Origin: Tetrahymena thermophila SB210
Taxonomy: Eukaryota; Ciliophora; Oligohymenophorea; Hymenostomatida; Tetrahymenidae
Reading direction: 5' to 3'
DNA length: 64,000 bases
NCBI RefSeq assembly: GCF_000189635.1
Contig: NW_002476321.1
Coordinates: forward strand, 126,547-190,546
Shown here: in pieces, positions 1 through 13,423 of the stretch
Layout: the number at the start of each line of letters is the position of its first letter
Position numbering within the stretch: the first letter of the stretch is position 1
Made by a program: the position numbers and the translations under genes
Notes under the pieces: model-generated
The model's database searches: none
What the model saw: only the letters and a program-made list of their open reading frames with translations
Told to the model about the DNA's origin: nothing

Positions 1-1183
1 AACTAACCTTTAAAGCTATAAAACCCAGTTCTAACAACTAGAACTTTTGTTTCTTAATCTTCTAGTTTAACAATAGTAGTTCCTTCAATTAAAAGGTTGG
101 TCATATTTTTACTATAACTAGTAAAAAAAATAGTAAGGATATAGAAAATAGTATTTTGGAGCTTTACCAAAAGTTTTCATTTTTATTTGCTTAAATTGGA
201 ACTTTAATAACTGAATTGGACTCTCCTTTTTTTATTTCAATTATTTATTAAAAAATATAATTAAATAGTAAAATTTCTAACCTGTCAAATTAGATTGATT
301 CACTTAAATCACCCCTTTCAAAATAATGCTATCAAAAGGCAAAGTAATTGGTTTATCAAGAAATACAATATCACCTGGATAAATATCTTATGATTTTGTT
401 AATTAAATTTTGTTTTATCTTTAAACAGTTAAGTTTAAATTATGGCTGCATGAGTTTTTTAGTTAAATTTTTGAATTTCTCTCAAAAAGATAAATGATAC
501 TATAAGTGATTAAAGTAGATATTAGAGTTATTCCTACAAATAAAAAATATCCATAGAAAAACCAAATTAATATTCCGAAATAAAGGAGCCAGCTTAGAGG
601 TTTAGTTAATTCTTAGAGCAAGTAAGAGAAATAATTTGGTATTTCAATTTTTATTTAATTCAATCCAAATAAAATTTTACTTTAAAAATAAAAATAAAAT
701 TTAATTAAAAAAAATAATCAAAATTGTTATTTACCTAATTTGAATTTGTTGAAGAGTTAAAGGACTTAAATTTATGATTTCACTCAACGATTTTTTATCA
801 ATGTTAAGAGAAAGGAGATTAAATTTTTCTACCTCTTTCTCGTAAAAATATTTTATATTAAGATACTAAAAAAAGATTCTTCTTTCATCTTTAATTTTAA
901 TTAATTTTAATTTCTTTATTTTTTTGATCTTTCTCATGCAACTTATTTCTACATGAGAGGCTTCTTCAATTTAATTACAATAATTGAATATCATTTTTTT
1001 CCAAAGTTTAGGTTTTATTTAAGAAATTATTAAGGAAAAGCCTAAAGTAAAAATACTAAAAAATATCATAATTGAGACCTTAGCAAAAGAGATTCTTAAT
1101 AAGACAACTTACTTTAAAGCTAACTCTGATTCAATTCCAGAATTAGATACACCAATTTTTTTTTTATTTTATTCTAGCACCAT
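1..1183 (-). CDS. P5-type (ATP13A-like) P-type ATPase, N-terminal part, truncated by window edge
   Basis: Family role: P5 ATPases are ATP-driven membrane pumps; P5B members sit in endolysosomal membranes and move polyamines or cations. Seen: ATG at 1181-1183 opens a frame with in-frame TAA/TAG codons. It runs through an N-terminal cytosolic/membrane region, the two-helix stretch at about 480-640, the actuator segment ending PFDSII, then a canonical TGES loop split by an intron at about 224-286. The last readable block is VLVVRTGFYSFKG, just before the phosphorylation domain, so DKTGT lies outside the window. Introns: 680-734, about 224-286, and one more at about 105-135. The protein aligns block by block with the complete neighbour at 2878-6537, so the two are head-to-tail paralogues. 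Subfamily and substrate are inferred. Confidence 0.85.
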
Positions 1184-2877
1184 TAGTTGAAAATTTTTGA
1201 ACATAAAAATATATTATTATTTCGACAAACAACAAACATTTGTAATTAAAGAAAAAATTAATAATATTATTATTATTAGAACGGAAGGAACACATTAGAT
1301 AAATAAATAAAAAAACTCTATATTCACAATAAAACAAAAATAATGGAGATATATTTTGATAATGATTGTATTTTATATGTATAATTTAAATAATTAATAT
1401 TATAATAATCTAGTAGAATTATATCATAAATAAATATAAAAAATTCTATAAATACAATAATTTATAAAAAAAATTATAATAGTAAAGATACTTTTACATA
1501 AATATATAATTTTTTCTACTGACTTAATTATTTTATATAATATTTTTATAAAATTATTCTTTTTTTATAATTGTGATTTATGGTTTTCTTATTAATAAAT
1601 ATTTAATCAATAAAAAACTTACTGAGTTAATAAATTGATCTATGAAATAAATAAAACTAATATTTAATCATTAATTTAATAATCTAAATAGAACAAAAAT
1701 ATAGTAGTCATTTATCATTTATAATTATTACTTCATTATATTTTCTAAAGTAGTTAAAATAGATATTTTCTAATTAAAATATAATACATAAATTTATTTT
1801 TATTTTTTGAAAAAGATATTCATCTCATATACATATAATTAAAATAGGTATCTACTTAAAAATTATTTTATTTTATTAAATACCCTTTGAAAATACCTTT
1901 ATTCACTTTAAATACTAAATTTTAATTTAATCAAATAATTTTTCAAAATAAAATGACTTATTAAAAAATAGATTTTTTACTTATTTATTAAAAAATCTGA
2001 TTTTGATATTTTATAATAGAATTATAATTAATAATTTAATTTATTGTAATTTCAAAAAATAAATAATTTTTTTACATCAAAATTTTTAAATCTAAATTTT
2101 GTGAATGAGAAATATTTTTAAAAATTAGAAATTTATATTTTTGTTATTAAACTAATCTTTTCCAGTACAATTTTTTATTTGAGTTTTAAAGATAAGACAA
2201 TAAATTTAAAGTTATTAGTTTAAAAATTTATGAGTAAAAAAATTATTAAAATACATAAATACATTCATTTTTCTGATTTTAGATATATAGCTAATTGAAA
2301 TATTATTTCATTAAAAAGTTAAATTTTGCTGATATCATAAACACTATTTTTGATTTGAGTGTTTTGAAATTTAAGTTAATAAATTAAAGAGATTATGCTG
2401 AATATAGAAAGCACTCATGAAATCAAAAATTTAAAAAATGAAAAATAAATTAATCTTTAAATATCTATATTTTTAAACATAAAATATTAAGGATAGTTTG
2501 TAAATAATATCTTTTTTTAACTAATATTGTAAATACATAAAGTAAGCACATATAAAACATAGAGAAAATAAATTTTAAAAAATAAAATTAATTATCTATT
2601 TAGTAATTAATGATAGTCATTTTTTTAAAAATAAAGATATTTTATATAAAGATTAAATTAACTTTAAAATATTGATAAAATTTTTTTTTTGATGAAAATA
2701 ATTAGTAAAAAGTTACAAATATAAAGTAAATGTAAAATGTAACTAAGTTTATAATTTATTTATATTTAGAGAATGAATATATTTTAATATTTGGTAAAAT
2801 ATAAAGTAGTTAATTGACTATCATTTTTAGTTAAAAATCAAAAATTTTATTGAAAATAATTTAATCTTAAATTATAA
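1184..2877. other. Intergenic AT-rich spacer between tandem ATPase paralogues
   Basis: About 1.7 kb of very AT-rich sequence with no frame showing conserved protein blocks. It must hold the upstream region of the left ATPase and the 3' end region of the right one. I see no RNA gene or clear repeat. Confidence 0.6.
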
Positions 2878-5800
2878 TCAACTTCTAATATGGTCGATGA
2901 GCTATTACATATGAGCAGCTCTTTTTCTTTCTTGACTTCTTGTGTAAAGTTTAACGAAAATTCTTCTGGCAAAAATAAGTTCATAGGCAAGGAGAAGTAG
3001 ACCTAAACCGTTAGAGATGAAGAAAATTCTTAATCTAAGAGTAGTATCAGGAAGATCAACCCATGATGTGTATGCTCCAGGATAAGCAGAACTTGTAAAA
3101 ATCATAACATTTGCATGTATAAATTAACCCCAAATCATAAGATAGGCAATAGTGTTCTTATAATATCTATCTTTCATAGGTTTTCCGATGTGGTTAGAAA
3201 TAATCACATAGAAGAAATTGATCAAAATATTGAAATTCAAAACAGTATTGTGTTGAGTCTCAAATTAGAAGTTATTTTCAGCGTCTAAGCTGTTTACTTC
3301 CTTGTAAATGGGACTAGCATGAAGACTTTCAACGCACCCAACAATAGACAAAATATGCAAAGTGAATCCAAAAAGTACAGAAGTAACATTATATATGCTG
3401 AAAAGGTTATCATCGAAAACACTCTTTTCGAGCTTCTTTAAGGGTGTGTTGCAACCTAATATCAAATAAACTAAGAAGTAACCTGAGGCTAAAGCTTACC
3501 AATCCATTTAACCACTACTGTAGGATGAGTAGAAGTAAGCTAAAGTCAAGAAACCTAAATATCTCAAAAGTGCAACTTGTAAGTAACCCTTGAAAATTTC
3601 TACACTATTAGATAAATTAACTCTACCTTCTAACAAAACTCTTTTAACGCAGGAAAGAGAAGTTGATAAAGATACATAGGATGAAGAGAATTAACCATCA
3701 GCTTCAGCAAAAGAAATACCGACATCTGCTTCACGAATAGCGGAGCAGTCATTTGCACCATCACCAACCATACATACTATTTAGTCACTTTCTTTCAAGA
3801 GTCTAACAATAGTTTGCTTTTATTCAGGTTGAGTTCTAGCGAAAACATTGGTGTTAATTATCAACATTTGATAGAAAGAAATTATTTTTTAGACAGATTT
3901 ATCTTGCATTTTAACCCATTCAGGCTTGAATGAAATATGGTCAGTCTTGGCCTTAAGCTAGAAGTAGTAATGGGCTTTACCGCTGAAACAAAAAGATTTG
4001 TTATTAAGGAAAGCATCACAGCAATAACTCATTTATTTATTAATGTAGTCTTATTCATTTTGAGCTGAACTGAAATCAATTACTTGAGTTGAGTTATCAG
4101 GTTAGATTTCAGTGATAATAAGATGACTCTTGACATTTTCAGTTTCCTCAAAGTTGATGATAACTGTTGGATTTTTTCTATTGACGATTTCTAATTCTTA
4201 GGATATTTTTAAAGTAGTGATTGGATTATCACCAGAGATAACCTTAATATTGTAACATGCTTCTTTGAATTCTTTGATCACTTCTTGAGTGTCAGGTTTA
4301 AGATTATTCTTATAAATAAGGAAACCAAGAGATTAAACATTGGCTTCTTGTTATTCTCTGCTTAAATCTAAAAAGGCATCTATTTCACTTTAAGGAATTT
4401 CCTTGTAACCAAATCCAAGAATTCTGTATCCTTCATTAATCAAGGTACTTAATTGAGCTTTTTCTGAAGATTAAACGTGTGACAAGGATTGAATCTTTTC
4501 AGGAGATCCCTTGATGAAGAAGTAATGCTTGAATTCCTTGGTGATCATATCAACTTCCTTGCAAACAACACTCATAGATTGGTATTCAGAATGGAATTAG
4601 TTAACTTAGATACAATAGAATCTTTTATTACCTGATTTAGAGTAGTGTTATTTGGCTTCATGGTCGTAATCTATATCGAGAGTACTGAATTCAGCCATTT
4701 TTACATCCATTAAATCACCTAAAAGCTTATTGTTAATTTTTGTTACTTCATGGCAAATACTAAAGAGTTTGTGTTCAATTGAGATATTGTTAGGATCTTA
4801 GCATTGAATCTTATCGAATGTTTGATTCTATCCTTTCAATTGGTAACCAATTAAATCAACCTTATCTTCAGTAAGAGTACCAGTCTTATCAAAGCAAAGA
4901 GTTTAAATTCTACCAGCTTAACTTGCAGAGTTAGGATCTTATCCTAAAATCTAATTATTTTTTAATCTTTTCAAGCCAACGAAGTTTGTAATGGCGATAA
5001 GCATAGGCATACCAGGAGGAGCACTATAGATGAGAATATCTAAGAATCTAAAAGCTATGAACAAAGGAGGAAGTTCAATATCAAGGAGTCTAGAAAGGGT
5101 AGAAAGGAAACCGATAAGCAAAAGGGTAGCCATTAAAATAGTTAACTTGACAGCTTATTGTTAGAATTTTTTATTGAAAGGCTTGGGATAAAGTAAAGCT
5201 CTAATAATTTGACCCTTGTAGCTTCCAAAACCAGTTCTTACAACAATTACTTTTAAGATATCATCTTCAATCTTCATCAATTGAGTACCTTAGAAGAGAG
5301 TGTGAGATTTGCTTGATTCATATCTATTTTTATTATGAAAAATTAATTTAATAATTAGTTGAGAATTAAAGTTATTAAATATTTTACTTAAAAATATCAT
5401 TGTGATGATCAGTAGGTATTTGACACTTTCCGATTGCAACGTTTTCACCTATTTTGTAAAATAATAATTTAATTATTTAATAAACATAAGATATATGAAA
5501 ATTAAAAGAATATTAATTACCTGTAATATTGGCTTCAGTAACTTAGCAAGAGCCTTCCAAAATTACACAGTCAAAAGGGAGAGTAACTTCTCTTTTGAAG
5601 AGAACTATATCACCAGGAGCTATCATATTAGATGCTACTGTTATTTCTTAGTATCCTTAGCCATTATGTCTTTATACTATGACAGAAGTGTTATTAAGAC
5701 AGGCATCCTTTAGCTTTTACATGACACCGCGAATATAAATGCAAATAAGAGAATTAATAGTTGTGGTAAAAACAACAGTAATAGCAGTAGAAACATACAT

Positions 5801-6537
5801 TTGTTCAATACCCCAAACTATGATACCAAAATAAAGTAAAAAGTTAATAGGTTTTTTGAACTCTCTCCACATTAAAGTTAAGAAAGATGGTACATTGATT
5901 TCTATTTCACTCTTTCCATAGTAAGCGAGTCTTTTAATTTATTTAAAATAAAATTAAATTTTTGTTCATTTCGAATTTAATAAAGAAAAGCGTTGAAGCT
6001 GTTCTGTTCTATATTTGCTTAATGAAGGTATTTTTTTTATTATAAATAATAACGAGTAATTGAAATAGAAAAATAGAAATATTTTTATTACAATTGATCA
6101 ACTCTGCCTGTAGCGAGTGGTTTATTATTAGCAATTTCAGAGTATGACTTGCCTTAGATAAAGTATTCAATAGCTCTAAATTTATTTTGCTTTTTGTGGT
6201 AGATGTACTTTTAGAGCCTGTTTACAAAATAAATAGACTTTTCTCCTCCTTCTTCGGGGTTTTCTTTCAAGCTAGCTTCTTCTATGTAATCTGTCAAATC
6301 TGAAGCAAGAACATAAACATGGGTGGCTTCTTCTTATTTAGATACTTCTTCATAAAATACTTTCTTTAGAACGCTAGGTCTGTCGGAGCAAAAAATAGCA
6401 ACAAGGAAAAAGACGATTTTTTTAACTATATTTTCTCTGAGCAGAGTGACTTATTTAATTTTTAATTCACCCTCTACGTCTGTTTTATCTACGTCAATAG
6501 GGTTTTCCATTTCAGCCTCAATTGAGCTAACTCTCAT
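2878..6537 (-). CDS. P5B-type (ATP13A-like) cation/polyamine-transporting ATPase
   Basis: Four exons on the minus strand (6092-6537, 5521-5930, 5388-5448, 2878-5323) join in phase to 1120 aa plus TGA. Visible family marks: actuator loop TGEN at about residue 285 (split by an intron); transmembrane motif PPGMP in M4; phosphorylation site DKTGTLTE with Asp at about 451; nucleotide-binding KGSPE; GDN; and the hinge GDGANDCSA at about 826-834. Several hydrophobic helices follow to the C terminus. Length and the proline-rich M4 motif fit P5B ATPases, which sit in endolysosomal membranes and export polyamines in animals. Odd points: TGEN where most family members, and the left-hand paralogue, have TGES; PPGMP where P5B usually has PPALP. 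A tandem paralogue lies downstream on the same strand. Substrate is not predictable from sequence alone. Confidence 0.93.
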
Positions 6538-9500
6538 TTAAGTAAGTTTGTTGTTTTTATTTTTTAATATTTAAAAATATTTATTTTTTTTAAATTATAT
6601 ATGAATTTGGACAATAAATTTCTGATACTATTTAAAGATTTAATAAAGTGAACAAATCTAAATTAGTTCTTTTTCTAGTCATTCAGGTTAATAATTGAAA
6701 AATAACAATTCCTAAGGTATTATTTCATTTTTTGATAATTAAAATCTATTCGGGGAATATTATTCTTCAGTTTTTCTTCGATTAATTATTCTAAATTTCA
6801 GAAATAAACAGAAAACACAGCCAGTTCAATGCAAAACAAAATGAATCAATTAAATGTAAAAAAAGCGATTAAAATTCAAGTTATCCATAAAAACATAAAT
6901 AAAAGATTTAGGCTTCTAAAAGTGGAAAGCGATTTGACTATATTGCATTTTTAAAAGCTGCTAAAAAACATGTGCAATTTTCTTTTATAAAATTGAACAT
7001 AGTTCTAATATTTTGATGATTTTCTAGTAATTTAGATTTTTGAGATTTTAAAGAATGGTGATATTAATATGACCTATAATTTGAATAAAATGTATGTAGC
7101 AAGTTTAGAATCAATAAAAAAATCTTCTTGTATTAATTAAATTAAGTGCAATTAAAACTTATATGGGGAATATCTATTCAAAATGACATTCAAATTATTG
7201 AAATAATTTATAATACTTACTAGAATTTCACTTGAATTTTTTAATATAATTTCCCCTTTGCTTGTATATAAATGAAGTCATATATATTGTCTAATAACTT
7301 AATTCAATAAGAAAAATTCTGTCAACAACATTTTGAGATATTAAAAGTGTTCGCACGATTTATAGGCAAACTTTAGAAATATTTTTTTCATTTATTTTCA
7401 GAAATATTAAATAAAAAATCACAAAACTCCATCTAAATTTTTCATTCTTACATTTAAAAGTCAATATTTTTTATGTAAATTTATTCTACTAGCGTTTAAT
7501 ATAGTGATAATTAATGACTATTTTTTAATTAGCTTTCATTGTAATAATTTACCTAAGGCCTTAAAAAATGTGCTTGTGTAATTTCTTTATTTTGAAAAAA
7601 GGATGACAGCTGTAAAACAAAAATATAATTTTCATATTAGGATTTTTAATTTAATCTTTCTTCTAAAAATCTGAATTAAAATTATCCCTATTACTAGTAA
7701 TTTACTTGTACAGGAATTATTGTGGGAAGTATCTTTTTAATTAAATTCTGTATAGAAAAACACTACTAAGTTACTTACTCACTCTTTGTAAGAAAAGTTT
7801 TTTTTATTCAAAATCTGTATTTTTAATATAATATTTATCAAAATTTTCATCAAAGCAAATCTATTTCTTATTTTACTTAGATAAAATTTTTTAAAAATGC
7901 TAAACACTTAGTTTAGATTTTCCAAATAATAAAAATTGAATTTTCAATAATACGATATATTTTCTTATTATGAATTTTCACATAAATTTTAATCAAATAA
8001 ATAGTAATATATATACTACCCAAATTAGTTAAACTGGATAGCTATTTTAGTTAATACTCACTCTAACTCAGTTTAAAATCTCCTACCCTCTAATTAATTT
8101 TATAAAATTAATTAAGAGATTTATGCAAAACATATATGATTTTGTGCCATTAAAAACGATAAGGAACTGAGATATTCATATAAAAATTTTGAAATATTTT
8201 TGATATCGCTTGTTGAATAATGTATAATAATATAGTTTTTTTTGGTTTATCTATAAATATTTATACAAAAATACTCAAATATATTAAAAATTATTAATTT
8301 AAAAATATATTAAGTAAATACCTACTTTATGAAAGTAAATTAGGAATCTAAAAGCATATTATAATTATAAACAGATTTATACTCCAATGGTAAATGAGAG
8401 TTAATAAAATTTAAATAATTTATTTGTTTGAGTTGTTTAAAACTATAATACTATTTTTGTGATTAAAAAACCTAAAAATATACTTTCAGCACCTAAATTT
8501 AATGTTACAAACAATTATATAAATTTTAAAATTATATTTGTGATTGATTTACTATACCTCTGTGTATAATCAATCAGACTAGAGTTTTTAGAAAAATATA
8601 CAATACTGTATAATTATTGTAAGAAGGATTAAATAAATTAATGTATTACAAGAATGTATTATAAATTATATTTATAAATTTACCTTATAACATATAATAA
8701 AAATTCTGTTATTTTTCCCTACTAATAACAAAAAAAAAAAGAATTTTATTTCATATTTTTTTCATTTGGTTTAAAGCCACGCAAGCGGTTATGATAAAGA
8801 AATATAAGTTTCTAACTATAAAAATTTACCTCTAAGTTAAATATTTTTAGATAGGAAAAGCATTTTTGGCTATTTAAATGAATAAAAAAATAAATTAAAG
8901 AAATCAACACATAACGAAATTACTTATTTTAAATTTTATTAAAAGTATAGGTTTTAATTTCATAATAACTTAAACATGTCTAAATAAGATTTTATTAATA
9001 TTTTTTAATTCAATAAATGTTTACTACCGATATTTTTACTTAAAATCTGATTCTCCAGATTAACATAAATTTGCTTACCTTAATATTTGAGATTATTTCT
9101 TTTTTTTAGATAGGCATTTTTTGTTTATTTAATAGCTGAACTTAATTTAATTTTCTATTTTTAGAATTTAATTTAATGTTATTGCAATCAATTTGAATGT
9201 ACCTCATTCTAATAGAAAATAACTAATTCAGAAAAATTAAAAATTAATAGGATAATCTCAAAATAATTAAGTTTGTACTATTTTTGATGATAAAGAAAGA
9301 ACTTTGATTTTATTTGATCAAAACTAATAATTTGTAGAGAGAATTAAAAAACACAAATTGAATGTATCAAATCTAAAAATTCTTCAACTATATTTACTTA
9401 TAAAAATATTATCTTTATTTTTCTTGCCTGGTTATAATGATTCACCTTCTAAATAATGGATTATTATGATATATTTAAAATTATCATTACTAGTCTTTTT

Positions 9501-10961
9501 GAATTTTAAAAAATTCTATGAAAATTCTGTTTTTCTTTTACTAAAAAACTAACCAATTGAATGCTTTTAGAATTTATAGAACAAAACCTTATTAAATTCA
9601 TAATAGCAAAAGAATTTTTAGGAAATTTACAAAAAATTTATAGTACAAATAATAATCAAAAGCGTAAGATAGTATTTTTTTTTCAGACATAGCTCTACGC
9701 AATTATTAATTCATCAAAAAAAATTTTAGGAAGTTTAAAATGATGGGATAATTATTTTTATAATTTAAAAAAAAAGAATAAAATTTCTTAGGATAAATTT
9801 AAAAAATAAGAAGAAAAAAATCTATTAATTACAACATTCAAGCAGGGTTTATTTTTAGTTTTTCAAATATAATGATGATAGAAATTCTATTTTACATTAC
9901 ATATTAGGTAATACTTTTAATAGTCATAGTAAAATACTACACTTTTATTTTTTTATACAAAAGAAGTGAATTAAAAGCTTGATATTTTCTCTTTTATTAT
10001 CTGCAAATAATTATCAATCTGTATTTAGAGATAGTTGTTATTTATTAGAAGGGATAGTGTAAACTTATATTTTAAACCATACAGTCGTTTAAGAAATAAT
10101 TAATATGTAACATAGATTATTTCTTTTTATCAAATCGACTCTCCCCGTAATTATTTAGGTTTCTGTGGTATTTAACCTGACATATAGCTAGTTTAAATTA
10201 ATTAGTTAGATTAGACAAATAAATATCGATTTTTCATTACTCTTTCAAACAAGTATTATCATACAGACCAGTCTGATATCAATATATTTATAATTATAAA
10301 TATAATTAGGCATACAGAAAATTCAGCAGTATTTGAAAAAAAATATTTTAAAAGAATTTTTATCTCAATAAATATTTAAAAATTGAGTAAAATTTAACTA
10401 TGTTAAACAATATTTTTACTTAGAATTTTTTATTATTTTAGATGAATTAAATCAAATTTATTCATCTACTATAAAATTTAAACAAGATGCTATGAAAATT
10501 TCTTTTATAATTTCATTATTTTCGTTTAAAATCAGTCAGTAAAATCTATCTACAGTAAAAAAATGTAAGAGAAAAATAAATATATAAAAAAACAATTTAA
10601 ACCAAACCAAAAACTATTAAAATAATTATTGTCTAACAATAAAAAAATTAATCATATATTATCAAGCAGGTTAATTTCATAAATAAATAAATAATATTTA
10701 TTTTAAGTTAAAACAAATTTTTTCATCAAAAAATCTTTAAATAATTAAAACAAAATAAAAAATTTAATAGCAAATTTCTTTGGGTTTTTTTTCTAATACT
10801 TTCAAACAACCAAAATTTTTTATAATTTAATTTTTATTTTTAAAATAAATATTTTTAAGCACACAGAATAAAAATTTGAATATTTTAATTTTTCTTCACT
10901 CCTTCATTTAATAAATTTAATGGAAGAATACATTTTAAAAAAACATAAAAGCAAAAATAAG

Positions 10962-11001
<40 letters not shown>

Positions 11002-11045
11002 TTTGCAATATCGAATAAATTATAGTTTATTTCTACTTATATTTA
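6538..11045. other. 4.5 kb gene-free AT-rich stretch
   Basis: The longest stretch in the window without a recognisable gene. I read both strands and found no sustained glutamine-recoded frame with protein-like composition, no tRNA B-box and no rRNA-like block. Base composition is even more AT-rich than the coding regions. It includes the upstream region of the P5B ATPase at its left end and a (TTTA)n tract near its right end. Confidence 0.6.
10963..11004. repeat. (TTTA)n microsatellite
   Basis: About ten uninterrupted TTTA units just downstream of the TGA of the BPI-like gene. Probably a simple polymorphic repeat with no coding role. Confidence 0.9.
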
Positions 11046-12443
11046 TCACATTTATGCTATTTTTTGGAATGATATATTCCCTTATACTTATATTTAATCT
11101 TCATTTACTTGTAATTAAGCATTTTACAAGTTAAAGAATTAGTTAGAAACTATAATTTATTAGTTAGATAATTTATTTTTCAAAATATTTCCAAGCTCAT
11201 ACTCAATTATTGGTTAAATAATTTTTATTGATGATTTTTCTTTTTCATTTACAAAAAATTAAAAGTCTTCAAATTTAAAGTCCTCAAGTGCGAAAGAAAT
11301 GTTATTCTTTTTATCTAACTTTAGGGATATTTTTAAGTTGATATTTGTTTTTAATTTGAACAGACTAATATCATGTCCTTCTAAATTCACTTTGAAATCT
11401 ATTAGTTGTTCTGAAAATAACTGGATGTGAGAGTTTTTAATCAGATTTATTTTTGGGGGAGATGTTGATGTAATGCTGACAATTATTTATTGGTCTTCAA
11501 AAAGATGATTTGATATTCCAAGGAAAAATAAATTTAAATTTAATATCTTTTAATTCTAATAACTTAGTGATAACTTAACTTCTTAGTTAAGATCCTTGTG
11601 ATAAAATAACGATTCCATTAAATTTTGAATGCAAATTTAACTAATCTAAAGAGTAAAATCTGACTAAAAGTTCTCAAATAACGCAATCTATTCAAAAAGC
11701 TTTGATTGCTATTGGGGTTAGCTTTTATTAATCAAATTTTAATCACCTGAAAACTAAAAATTTGTTTCTAAAGCTAGTAATGATTTATTTATTACTGGAA
11801 TTTAAAAATTCATTTAAGTCTTAACATGAGTGTTAGGGATAACTACAATAGAGTTTATCTCTATTAATTTTTAATTGATATTATCAACTATACGAGTTAT
11901 ATAATGGCTTTATAAGTAGTTTTTGATTTCTAACTACAAAAGCTTAGTAATATATTACTTACTGCTCTTGAAGTAAAAAGGTAAGCTTATTCCTTCTTCA
12001 CTCAAATAAAATTCTTCTATATCAATTTTTTCTAGTAAAAGTTAGTTACCCTCATTTTTATAAAATGAAAAAAGGAGGTAAAAAGAGCAGCTAGGAGATA
12101 TTCTAAGACTCTAGCTAAAGGAAGCTACGTTTAAATTAGCAGAAAGTTAGATATCAGCCCTTTAAACTAACAATCCAAGCTAATTTTTATCACCTTAAAC
12201 CTAAATGTCTTCCTTTCTGATTGAAATATCTACTATAGTGTCTGTTAGCCGAGCTAATCCATTTAATTCATAAGGTTATATGATAAATGATAACTTTTAG
12301 TTTGAAAATAATTCATCGTATGTTTCATCTTTTACTTTATTTAAAAGATCTAAAGAAAGCACTGTCCTTGCTCCATCAAATTAAGCACTTATTGTAAAAA
12401 TATTTAAATATAGATAAATACCTATAAGTATTAGTTTATTCAT
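11046..12443 (-). CDS. Secreted BPI/LBP-like lipid-binding protein
   Basis: A single exon of 466 codons (465 aa), with ATG at 12441-12443 and TGA at 11046-11048. The length matches animal BPI/LBP/CETP proteins (about 460-490 aa). Residues 1-20 form a signal peptide with hydrophobic core LILIGIYLYLNIF and a likely cut after ISA. Next comes the BPI-type opening, a Ser/Leu start followed by a helix ending YDELF, then long runs of alternating hydrophobic beta-strand residues. The half typical of the second BPI barrel ends with VSNQFFNLQNAQLQVNED. The family forms two-barrel, boomerang-shaped pockets that bind lipid or bacterial lipopolysaccharide. The cell is bacterivorous if it is a typical ciliate, so a phagosomal or secreted antibacterial or lipid-transfer role is a reasonable inference. 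The family call rests on pattern, not alignment. Confidence 0.68.
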
Positions 12444-13423
12444 TTTGTTTCTTTCAAGTTTTTTTATTAATTTTTTGATTGAAATTAAATCACTTCTAAT
12501 TTATTATATGCATCTCTGTTATTTCTACTATTCTTATTTGATTGATTGTGACAAATAATTTATTATAATCTAAGTATTATTTAAAAAAAACTAAATAATA
12601 CTACTTCTTTCTTTATAATAATTCAAATGAAAACAGTATTTTTCTAATAAATAAATAAATTATTTATCTATCATAATTGTTTTTTATATTAAATTTAAAA
12701 TTTATTTAAAAGATGTTTATTGTATTTAATATTTTAAATAAAAATAAGATGTTGTTAAATATTAATTAAATTAATATAATAAATTTGATATAAAATGAAT
12801 TTCTTTAAATTTTAATTATTAATTGAGGACTAAGATATGAAAAATAATTAATTTAAATATTGACTGATTGATTATAAAATATTAATTAATAAAAGAAAAG
12901 TATAGTTTTATATTACAAAAATATAAATCTTAAAAATAAAAATAATTTCTCTTATTTATAACATCTAATTATATTATCTAATGAAAACTCTCTTTATAAA
13001 ATTTGAAGAATGAATTATGCTTACAAAAAATACAAAAAGAGAATGCACTTAAATATATATTTAATATTAGATAAAATAAAATAAAAATGTAATATAAAAT
13101 GATCTTTTTACATTTTTACAGAGTAATATATTTTTTGTTTATAAGTAATATTTTTATCCAAAAAAAAGTAGGGATTTATTTATTGGGTTAATATTTTACT
13201 AAAAAAACTATTTTAACTTAATTTATGAATAACACTTATTTATATTTTGTTATTTTTTGCTAATTATTTAATAAAAAATTCTTTTGTAAAGTGGCTTATA
13301 ATATATTCTTTTGTGATTGTTATTTGGTCAAAAAAAGATATTCTTAAAAGTATCTACTTTTTTATTTATTATTATAAAAAACACAACTAATATAAATTTA
13401 TTCTAATAGCAAAATTACCAAGT
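12444..13423. promoter_or_regulatory. Divergent intergenic region between BPI-like and RBR genes
   Basis: About 980 bp separate the start codons of two divergently transcribed genes, so promoters for both must lie here. The sequence is A+T-rich with poly-T and poly-A runs and no coding pattern. I cannot point to defined elements. Confidence 0.5.

Noticed and set aside
5495-5713. Short plus-strand frame
   Set aside because: Antisense of a conserved P5B ATPase exon.
8761-8820. Possible tRNA around GCCACGCAAGCGG
   Set aside because: No cloverleaf or B-box could be drawn, and no acceptor stem pairs.
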